Assembly: GCA_016715965.1 (NCBI GenBank)
Contig: JADJXG010000001.1
Span: forward strand, 62,001-126,000
Direction of reading: 5' to 3'
Source: Saprospiraceae bacterium
Lineage (GTDB): Bacteria > Bacteroidota > Bacteroidia > Chitinophagales > Saprospiraceae
DNA length: 64,000 nt
This document shows positions 46,624 through 53,808 of this stretch, piece by piece. The stretch's first letter is position 1, and each line of letters begins with the position of its first letter. The notes beneath the pieces were generated by a model, which had not been told where the DNA came from, ran no database searches, and saw only the letters and a program-made list of their open reading frames with translations. Both the position numbers and the translations under genes were made by a program.

Positions 46624-46923
46624 ATGGATCAATCAAAGACAAACAATCGGAGGAGGAGGTACGATACCGAGTTTAAGCTTAATGCCATTCATTTGCTCGA
46701 ATCCGGGAAGAACGCTAGCGAATTAGCTGATTCTCTTGGCGTTAGTAAGCAAATGCTTTACAATTGGCGTAGTCAAATCAGGATTACCAGGAATGCTTCC
46801 GTCCAGCCAGGAACAAATAATCCTTATACTGAACTTGAACAGCTCCGTAAGAAATTAAGGGATGTTGAAATGGAAAGGGATATTTTAAAAAAAGCCTTGA
46901 ACATTTTCAGCCGGCAGACATGA
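46624..46923 (+). CDS. IS3-family transposase OrfA
   Basis: A 99-aa DNA-binding subunit: helix-turn-helix (YDTEFKLNAIHLLESGKN, then ELADSLGVSKQMLYNWR) followed by a leucine-zipper-like coiled coil (ELEQLRKKLRDVEMERDILK). A heptamer A AAA AAA at 46887-46893 near the end is a good site for a -1 ribosomal frameshift. OrfB lies in the -1 frame, so an OrfAB fusion transposase is expected, as in other IS3 members. Confidence 0.85.
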   Translation: MDQSKTNNRRRRYDTEFKLNAIHLLESGKNASELADSLGVSKQMLYNWRSQIRITRNASVQPGTNNPYTELEQLRKKLRDVEMERDILKKALNIFSRQT

Positions 46924-47810
46924 AACCAAAAGCTGAATTTATCCAGAGTCTAAGCGGTGTGTATCCTACTAACAAGCTTTGCAAGATGATGAATATTCCA
47001 AGGAATACTTTGTATCATTTTATCCACAGGAGGGATTCTCCCACTAAACATTTGGGATTAAGAGACCGAATAAAATCCGTATTTGACTCTCATATGAATA
47101 GGTATGGAAGTCGTAGAATTAAAATGGAATTAGCCGTAAAATATTCAAAAAATGTTAGCCGCCATTTGATTCGCAAATGTATGAAGGAACAAAATTTGAA
47201 AGCAATCCAGCCAAAGAGTTTTGTTCCAAAAACAACTGATTCCACCGGGACCAAATTTCCTGCACCCAATTTACTTCTTGATTTTGGAAAGGCGCAAAAA
47301 CCAAATGAAGTATGGGTTGGTGACATTACCTACATTCCTTTAAAGAATGGCCAATGGGCCTATCTTTCAACTTGGATTGATACTTATTTGCATAAAGTAG
47401 TGGGCTGGGATGTTCAGACTCATATGAGAAGCGAACTGGTTATTTCAGCCTTCAATAAAGCAAAACTGAAATGCATCCAAAATAAATTAAGTGTGATTGT
47501 CCATTCTGACCGAGGAACGCAGTACTCTAGTAAAGATTTCAAAAATGCCATTAAAGGAAATAGACAAAGTATGACTCGCAAAAACGAAGTTTATGACAAC
47601 GCAATTGCCGAATCATTTTTCTCAAGGCTCAAATGCGAATGCATTAGAGGTACTGTATTTGATGATTTGGATCAATTAAGATTCACTCTGTTTGAATACA
47701 TAGATGGCTATTACAACACAATCAGAAGGCATTCATCCATTCAATACTATACACCCTTAGAATTTGAAAATATTTATTATTCGAAAAATCAATTCACTCA
47801 TTGCAACTAA
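46920..47810 (+). CDS. IS3-family transposase OrfB (DDE integrase core)
   Basis: A 296-aa catalytic subunit. It starts at an ATG overlapping the OrfA stop (ATGA). An HTH_21-like region (RYGSRRIKMEL) is followed by the rve integrase core with Asp in VGDITYIP, Asp in VHSDRGTQYSS and Glu in NAIAESFFSRLK, and the final motif YYNTIRRHSS. All catalytic residues are present. It is probably made mainly as an OrfAB fusion through -1 frameshifting at 46887-46893. Confidence 0.9.
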   Translation: MKPKAEFIQSLSGVYPTNKLCKMMNIPRNTLYHFIHRRDSPTKHLGLRDRIKSVFDSHMNRYGSRRIKMELAVKYSKNVSRHLIRKCMKEQNLKAIQPKSFVPKTTDSTGTKFPAPNLLLDFGKAQKPNEVWVGDITYIPLKNGQWAYLSTWIDTYLHKVVGWDVQTHMRSELVISAFNKAKLKCIQNKLSVIVHSDRGTQYSSKDFKNAIKGNRQSMTRKNEVYDNAIAESFFSRLKCECIRGTVFDDLDQLRFTLFEYIDGYYNTIRRHSSIQYYTPLEFENIYYSKNQFTHCN

Positions 47811-47833
47811 TATGGAAACAAAACATGACTTTG

Positions 47834-47983
47834 CATTTTTACCCTTAGACGAGGACCAAGCTTATTGCTCCCAAAATGTCAAGAGTTCCGCCGACCTCTT
47901 TATTCTGTATTCTTCCGGCGGAACTCGACTTGCTCTTGACATTTTGGGAGCAATGCTTATCTTTGTCGCAGGGGTAAAATGTG
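47834..47983. repeat. long palindrome inside the IS3-family element
   Basis: Between OrfB and the right end. The core arms (47864-47885 and 47933-47954) form a perfect 22-bp stem containing ATGTCAAGAG/CTCTTGACAT. Inside it a second stem GAGTTCCGCCG/CGGCGGAACTC encloses a 22-base loop. Weaker pairing extends outward (CATTTTTACCC against GGGGTAAAATG). The apex resembles the one in the IS481-family element. Confidence 0.7.
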
Positions 47984-48045
47984 TACTAATTTTATTTTTT
48001 AACTAAATTAGATCAGTGTCCCATTTATTGGTACCATGTCACTCA

Positions 48046-49152
48046 AGTCGGCTTGGGGTGAAATAAACAGCAATCGAAATGATTCCTATTAAAGCTGTCA
48101 CATTCCATTTACCATACTTTTACTAATACTAAAAGAAGGATTTAATCCTAAAAAACAATTATAAAAAATATTAACCGGAAAATTATCTTTTTCCTTTTAT
48201 CCTACTTTTTGTCGCGCAAAAAGTACCAAAAACGCAGCCTTTCTAAAAGGCGGCGCTTTATCTTGTATCTAGTTTTCATTAACTGCAATTCTTGATACCA
48301 TCACTGGTGGGCAGATTTTGGGTGCTGGATTTTGTCGTTACTAAATTCTCTTTTTCCGATCAGTAAATTATTTAATCGCCTCACTGATAGTTTTCTGAGT
48401 AACGACAAAATAAGGCACACAACAGTACCCTACATGACGTAAATATCTCTCGGATATTCATTCAATTCATTTATATTTCATCTCCAAAATCTGCCTGTTT
48501 GGGGCCGCTGGTTTAGAAAGTCTCTTCTATGTATCGGGGATACATATCAAACCTGCATTTCAAAATAACGCCGTTGGAGTCAACTCCGTGGAGTTTACTA
48601 GGCTGAAAGCGTTACTGCGATTTTCAAATTATTTCCATTTCCTCTATGTGATCTTTTTGCATTCATGCCTGCTCACACACATCAAGCGTGATTGGGGGTT
48701 CGGCTAACTAAAAAAATTGATCAAAGGATCCCACACAAAGATCTGTATGAATATCCACACAACAAATGAGTAAGGTAAAATACTAAACTTATACCTTTGT
48801 CTATAAGCATTTTCTAATTTCCCGATTTTTACATTGATCCGATGAGAATCAAATTGCAATTAAAATACTTCTGATCATTATAGCAGATCATCAAGGAGAC
48901 GTAATATGCAGCTATTGGGCTTTTGCCGAAAGCAAAATCACAGCAGACAAGCTTAATTTTATCGCTATTTCGATTGAATAACAAATTTTCAAAAAACTGT
49001 TTGGTTTAAGGTCGAATGTTCATGCAGAAAAAGAATATTTCTGTTCATTGTTGTTCCCACGCAATCGATAGGCACAAACCTGAAGCAGGTCCTTTAATTA
49101 AACTCTTCCCCGCCTTAGGTCAATGCCGAATGAATCAACAAACAAAAATCTA
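48046..49152. other. 1.1-kb non-coding stretch next to the IS elements
   Basis: No coding ORF was found. It contains an inverted repeat ACTTTTTG-CGCG-type hairpin (near 48210-48230, ACTTTTTG then CAAAAAGT), the nested inverted repeats at 48310-48495 and a small GGAGT/AACTCC-type palindrome near 48575. Probably the remains of mobile DNA between the IS3-family element and the nod-like gene. Confidence 0.5.
48310..48495. repeat. nested inverted repeats (possible MITE)
   Basis: Outer pair GGCAGATTTTGG (48310-48321) and CCAAAATCTGCC (48484-48495), 12 bp perfect. Inner pair ATTTTGTCGTTACT (48329-48342) and AGTAACGACAAAAT (48398-48411), 14 bp perfect. The 186-bp unit has no ORF. This could be a miniature transposable element or a terminal-repeat remnant. 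Confidence 0.55.
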
Positions 49153-51543
49153 TTAAAGCACTGGATCCAATACAAGTTCCGGATGGACTCTTGTGTTCTG
49201 ATCTACTCCTTCTTTATCCATGTCTTCAATCTTATGCGCTTTGTCTTTAACCCTCCACATTCTAGTCACGATGAAGTAGGCCAACGGAATTACCCCACCA
49301 AAAAAGAAGACCGATGCTCCGATTCCCCTCATCCAGGTCAGTGAATTAAAAATACCATAATCCACGAAGTCTTTTGATCTGCCAAACCAAAGACCGTTTT
49401 CCACCACCGCCTTGAATTGGATGGAGCCGGCCGGAAACAAATCCAACAGCACCATGAGCATCAATCCTGCATTGATGGACCAAAAAGAAAAATTGATCAA
49501 TTTTTTATTCCAGTAATCCGATTTGATCATCAGTCTGGAGGCAAATAACAAGGCTGCGATCGAAATATTCCCATACACTCCCATCAATGCGGCGTGTGCG
49601 TGGTTGACGGTGAGATAAGTACCGTGCTCAAAATAATTCATGATCGGGAGATTGATGATAATCCCCAAAACACCGGCACCAAAAAAATTCCAAAAATTGA
49701 CCGCGATAAGAAATAAGAAAACTTCATTAAAACCAAAATCGCTGCCCAGGGATTTGTGTTCAACTTCACCGACAGCTATTTTGGGCATGTTCTTAAATCT
49801 CCAGGCTTCTACGGTAAGGAGAATAAGTGGAACAAATTGCAAAGTAGAAAAAACACTTCCCAAAGCCATGGTGGCAACGGGTTTGGCGTTCCAATAAAAA
49901 TTATGTGAGATACCCAGGAGTCCGGTTCCTAAAAACAACAATGTGGCAAAGTACACCACCCTGATCGCTGCTTGCTTGCTGACCAATCCCATCAATACCA
50001 TCAGGTAACTGACGATGACCGTTATAAAAACTTCAAAGAATGCCTCCACCCACATGTGGATCACCATCCATCTCCAGAAATCTGCAATGACAAAATTGGT
50101 TTCAGGTTTGGCCACAAAGCCTGAGAGAAATAACAAGGGAATTCCAATGACGGAATACATGATCCATTTTGGCAGGGTCCAGGTCTCCCCTTTAACAAAC
50201 GATGGTTTTAATCCTCTGTAAACCACCACTGCCCATAAAATAAAAATACCCATCAAAAGTATTTGGTAAACTCTTCCAAAATCCACAAATTCCCAACCCT
50301 GATGACCCCACCATCGCCACCATTGTCCCAACAAACCCAAAGGGCCCAAAACCATTCCTGTCAACGAACCGGCCACCAAAACAAACAAGGCCCAGAACAA
50401 GACATTGATCAGCTTCAATTGACCCGGAATCTCCTTTTTGGAAAGGATGGGCAAGATGAAAATGGAAGAAGCGATCCAGCAAGTCGAAATCCAATACAAA
50501 GAGAGCATCAAATGCCAGCTTCTGGAGATCGTCACCGGAAAATCAGTGATGTGAATCCCGATATAACCAAGCCAATTGATAAAATCATTGATGGTCACCA
50601 AACCGCTGCTCACTTGTAGAAAAAACAATAAGATCGCCACGAAAAAAAACTTGTAGGTGGCTTTTTGTGTGGCCGTGGGTTTAAAGCCTGCGACCCTGTC
50701 CAGGGTAAATAAATCCCTCACCGGCGGTTTAAAAAATTTATTGGGGAGCTGATTGTATTGTCCAATATAATAAAGCACGATGCCGCACATCAGGACAAAA
50801 GCCAAAAGACCCAATACACTCCACAAGATCACCGGAGAAGTTGGCGTATTACCCGAACCCGGATCATAAGGCCAATTGTGGGTATAACTAAAATTGGACC
50901 CGGGCCTCTCTGCGACACATACCCATGCACCCCAGTAAAAAAAACTCGCCAGATTTTCGACTTCTGTGCGGTCTTTAATGTATTCCTTAGGCGGAAATCC
51001 TTTTCCTTCATTTTTGTCGATGTAAATGTCAGTGTAGTATTTCTTTAGTTCAGCCAATGCATAAGTTTGAGCCGGATTTAAGGGCACCAGATTTTCTTCC
51101 TTTGAGTAATTGTTTTTTTTCAATTCCTGCCTGACCTGCTCCTCCATTTGTTTTCTTTCAAATTCAGTCGGCGGCTTGCCAGCCCTGGTTGAAAATTCCT
51201 TCTGATAAAAATCAAGCATGTACACCGAAATTAAATGCAAAGCTTCTGCTGTAAAATCAGGACCTCTCTGCGCACCGTCCCCAAAATAACTGCCGTATTC
51301 CATCAGGGCGTATTTATGAAATACTTCCTGTCCCTCTTCGATGGTTTTTTGATCGATCAGGGTCTTGCCATTCTCATCTTTAAAACCCGTCATTGGGGGA
51401 GCATCAATGTAGGTTTGGAATCCAATCATACCGACACCCAGCAAGCTGATGACCAAAATAAAGGTCAATGGAGCCCACCAATTTTTGGTGTTCATGAAGT
51501 AATCTATTTTATTTGGCAAGCTCTTGCCGTTTTCACTTTTCAT
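49153..51543 (-). CDS. nod: NO dismutase-like protein (Nod) of the quinol NO reductase family
   Basis: A 796-aa membrane protein of the qNorB type: an N-terminal anchor (24-45), a soluble cytochrome c-like domain without a heme-binding CxxCH (about 50-225), then about 13 helices of the heme-copper oxidase superfamily. Heme and metal ligands were mapped by spacing on P. aeruginosa cNOR: His496 and Glu500 (HMWVE; cNOR His207, Glu211), Glu504, His547 (cNOR His258), His648/His650 (HAH, heme b3/b) and probably His344. Where all cNOR/qNOR have a second FeB His (GTGHHYYW), this protein has Asn548 (GISHNFYW), and Gln569 replaces the conserved Glu280 (STLQFVP against SALEVLP). A His-to-Asn change at this ligand has been described for Nod of Methylomirabilis and HdN1, proposed to convert 2 NO to N2 and O2. 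A divergent NO reductase remains the alternative. No norC-type gene is nearby. Confidence 0.8.
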   Translation of the reverse strand: MKSENGKSLPNKIDYFMNTKNWWAPLTFILVISLLGVGMIGFQTYIDAPPMTGFKDENGKTLIDQKTIEEGQEVFHKYALMEYGSYFGDGAQRGPDFTAEALHLISVYMLDFYQKEFSTRAGKPPTEFERKQMEEQVRQELKKNNYSKEENLVPLNPAQTYALAELKKYYTDIYIDKNEGKGFPPKEYIKDRTEVENLASFFYWGAWVCVAERPGSNFSYTHNWPYDPGSGNTPTSPVILWSVLGLLAFVLMCGIVLYYIGQYNQLPNKFFKPPVRDLFTLDRVAGFKPTATQKATYKFFFVAILLFFLQVSSGLVTINDFINWLGYIGIHITDFPVTISRSWHLMLSLYWISTCWIASSIFILPILSKKEIPGQLKLINVLFWALFVLVAGSLTGMVLGPLGLLGQWWRWWGHQGWEFVDFGRVYQILLMGIFILWAVVVYRGLKPSFVKGETWTLPKWIMYSVIGIPLLFLSGFVAKPETNFVIADFWRWMVIHMWVEAFFEVFITVIVSYLMVLMGLVSKQAAIRVVYFATLLFLGTGLLGISHNFYWNAKPVATMALGSVFSTLQFVPLILLTVEAWRFKNMPKIAVGEVEHKSLGSDFGFNEVFLFLIAVNFWNFFGAGVLGIIINLPIMNYFEHGTYLTVNHAHAALMGVYGNISIAALLFASRLMIKSDYWNKKLINFSFWSINAGLMLMVLLDLFPAGSIQFKAVVENGLWFGRSKDFVDYGIFNSLTWMRGIGASVFFFGGVIPLAYFIVTRMWRVKDKAHKIEDMDKEGVDQNTRVHPELVLDPVL

Positions 51544-51760
51544 AAATACTTATTTTTCGATCAAACAAAAACCTAAAAATTCATTTTGGCCATTTGAAAT
51601 ACTTCGCACAAATATTTTCGTCAGTAAGTCCGATTTTAAAAATCATTCAGTAAACCATTAAAAATGGAAGAAAAAAAAAATTAGCCAGTCCGACATTCAT
51701 TTATTAGCTCCTTCATACATCTTAATGTAAATAGATGCATTCAACCGGTTCAAACATTCT

Positions 51761-53158
51761 TTATTTGCGCCAGGGCAGTTCAAGCACCTTTTTGCCGGCA
51801 TAATATCCGATCCTCAATCCTTCATCGCTGTCCATTCTAAAATGCACTCCCAATGGAAGTCGTGAATAGCCATTTTCTGCAGCGGCTTCGTGAAAGGAAC
51901 TGTAATATCTGGGAGCTCCGATAAATTCGAATCGGTGCACATGACAATTATCCGTAAAGCTCCGGTTGTTGCCAAAAATATCGGTCAGTATGGATGCAGC
52001 TGAACCCGCAAAACAAGCGTGTCCGGAAGGATACGCGGGAAATTCCGGAGTTAAACTTTTAATATTGGCGTAAGGAGCGTTTAAAATGGTGGTCCAGGAA
52101 GGATCCATCAGTCGACGAATATAATCAATGGGTCTGATGACATTGTAAATGTATTTTGAATTCCAGACCGCAATGGAAGCGTCAGCCATGGCCATACCCA
52201 ATTTGGCATAGAGTTCGACGGCCTTGTCCAGGCTGATCTTATCCGCAATCACCATTTGATTGGCAATCGCCACTTGCCTGGCAGCAGGTTCAAAAGTCAG
52301 TTCGAAAATATCATCGCTCCAGAATTCTGCAATCCAGCGATCTTCGAAACTGGCATTTTGGGCCAGCAATTTAGTCTCAGTCGCTTGCTGAAAAAATCTG
52401 GAATTGGGGTCTTCACTATACGGTATTGGCGGTTTGGCAATCAATTCTGACTGGCTAAGGGCAAATGGCCTGACCTGTCCCCAATAGGGAAACAAAGCCC
52501 TCGTAAAATCCGGGAAAGTGGGTTGCCATAATTTTTCACCATTGGGCCCCACTGCCGGTGGTACATAACTGGAAGGTCTTGGATTTTTGTAGGCTTCGTG
52601 ACCGGCAAGATCGGTAGCACTATAGCGGTAAACCTCTTCAGCGACCAATTTGCCAAATGTCTTAGATCTTTTTAAGACGTCTTCGGCCTGCTCAAGCAGA
52701 AACTGATTTTCAAATTTGGCCTCCAATTGGTCGATCTTGATGTAATCGGAGGATTTGATGTGGGGATAAAATAGTTTAAAGGATGTTGAAAAAGCTGCGT
52801 TCGCGCAAGCGGGCCAATAATAGGATGCGCTCTGGTCAATGACCGGAAGATTTAAATTTGGATATACGGTCCTGAGGCTTTTGTATTCAGGCATCCCTGG
52901 CAAGACTGATTCATAGGCAGCCATTCCAACATAAGCCATCATTCTGGCGGCAGCAGGAGGACGATAACCTGGTGAAAACCGATCGATTTCCAACATCAAT
53001 TGGTACCAGGTCAGGGGAACTTCAGCACTGAATTCGTTTGTAGGTAATTGGGTAGTGTTCGGATCGGTCACATTATCTTTACGGCAGGAGACCAGCAAAA
53101 CAAAACCGGAAATGATCAACCAAAAACACAGTTTTAGAGAAAGGGATAATTTTTTCAT
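51761..53158 (-). CDS. lipoprotein related to vanadium-dependent haloperoxidase / PAP2 phosphatase
   Basis: A 465-aa predicted lipoprotein (LLVSC with Cys25 as lipobox). The C-terminal half has the PAP2/vanadium-binding pattern: a Lys/Arg-containing region near IRPIDYIRR, then AYPSGHACFAGSA with the active His, and a late Arg/His pair in RLPLGVHFRMDSD. These ligands bind either vanadate (haloperoxidase) or phosphate (acid phosphatase). Members in Bacteroidota are usually annotated vanadium-dependent haloperoxidase-like without proven halide activity. It is upstream of the nod-like gene on the same strand (217-base gap) and divergent from the Rrf2 regulator. Confidence 0.8.
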   Translation of the reverse strand: MKKLSLSLKLCFWLIISGFVLLVSCRKDNVTDPNTTQLPTNEFSAEVPLTWYQLMLEIDRFSPGYRPPAAARMMAYVGMAAYESVLPGMPEYKSLRTVYPNLNLPVIDQSASYYWPACANAAFSTSFKLFYPHIKSSDYIKIDQLEAKFENQFLLEQAEDVLKRSKTFGKLVAEEVYRYSATDLAGHEAYKNPRPSSYVPPAVGPNGEKLWQPTFPDFTRALFPYWGQVRPFALSQSELIAKPPIPYSEDPNSRFFQQATETKLLAQNASFEDRWIAEFWSDDIFELTFEPAARQVAIANQMVIADKISLDKAVELYAKLGMAMADASIAVWNSKYIYNVIRPIDYIRRLMDPSWTTILNAPYANIKSLTPEFPAYPSGHACFAGSAASILTDIFGNNRSFTDNCHVHRFEFIGAPRYYSSFHEAAAENGYSRLPLGVHFRMDSDEGLRIGYYAGKKVLELPWRK

Positions 53159-53189
53159 AAAGGCGTGATTTAATTTAAATAATTAAGGA

Positions 53190-53222
53190 CAAATATATCT
53201 TCATTTATGAATTCGGTCCAAA
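53190..53222 (-). promoter_or_regulatory. promoter of the haloperoxidase-like gene
   Basis: Minus strand: TTTG (53219-53222), 21-bp spacer, TATATTTG (53190-53197), about 32 nt before the ATG at 53158. It lies in the 107-base region shared with the divergent Rrf2 gene, so that regulator could bind here. Confidence 0.55.
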
Positions 53223-53265
53223 TATTTTCAATGGTATTTAAATATTTTTTTTTAAATAATATATA

Positions 53266-53757
53266 ATGTTTACTAAAACAACAGAATATGCATTACGGGC
53301 GATCATCTATTTGGCCAAGCACAGCGATCTTAATCACAAGATTGGCATAGCGTCGGTGGCGGAAGCAATTGATGCGCCCAAATCTTTTACGGCAAAAATT
53401 CTTCAGAAATTGACCAAAGACAATTTCCCGGTTTCCTCTATTCCCGGACCCAATGGAGGTTTGTTCATGACCCACGAAGGAAAAAATACAACTGTTCTGC
53501 AGGTACTGGTACTCTTGAATGAGGACCACGTAATCAATAAATGTGTTTTGGGTTTGCAGGAATGCTCTGAAATAACTCCCTGCCCCATGCATTCCAGGTA
53601 TAAGCTCATCAAACCTTTGCTGCAGGATATGTTTAACACCAAAACCATTGGAGAATTGGCTCAGGAATTGGCAGACCACCGCATCACCTTAAACAATACA
53701 ATTGTTCAAAAAAAGAAAGAGCGGAAACGAAATCAAACGCTCAGCAATAACCAATAG
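53266..53757 (+). CDS. Rrf2-family transcriptional regulator with three cysteines
   Basis: A 163-aa regulator: an N-terminal winged helix (FTKTTEYALRAIIYLAK, then SFTAKILQKLTK, GPNGG) and the Rrf2 cysteine region with Cys93, Cys100 and Cys106 (NKCVLGLQECSEITPC). Three such cysteines bind an iron-sulfur cluster in IscR and NsrR, which sense cluster status or nitric oxide. The spacing (six and five residues between) is close to IscR/NsrR. It is divergent from the haloperoxidase-like gene and 1.7 kb from the nod-like gene, so an NO-responsive role is plausible but inferred. The C-terminal tail is Lys/Arg-rich (QKKKERKRNQ). Confidence 0.85.
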   Translation: MFTKTTEYALRAIIYLAKHSDLNHKIGIASVAEAIDAPKSFTAKILQKLTKDNFPVSSIPGPNGGLFMTHEGKNTTVLQVLVLLNEDHVINKCVLGLQECSEITPCPMHSRYKLIKPLLQDMFNTKTIGELAQELADHRITLNNTIVQKKKERKRNQTLSNNQ

Positions 53758-53808
53758 AAAAACTATCTTCTATCGGTGAATTCATCTTTTCAAGAGGGTC
53801 AGCTGCTT

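Larger units (their letters stand above)
46576..48045 (+). mobile_element. IS3-family insertion sequence
   Basis: About 1.47 kb with two overlapping ORFs. Likely ends are imperfect inverted repeats: left TGAAGTGGTCCAAGAAAATG then GTACAC, right the inverse of TGAGTGACATGGTACCAATA then AATGGGACAC. The exact ends are uncertain by a few bases and no target duplication was recognised. Confidence 0.65.

Noticed and set aside
44728..48045. A composite transposon made by the two IS elements
   Set aside because: The two IS belong to different families (IS481, IS3), have unrelated ends and enclose only a truncated transposase and AT-rich DNA.
50263..50619. Plus-strand ORFs opposite the nod-like gene
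   Set aside because: Their composition is the mirror of membrane-helix codons on the minus strand, and there is no promoter or start signal.
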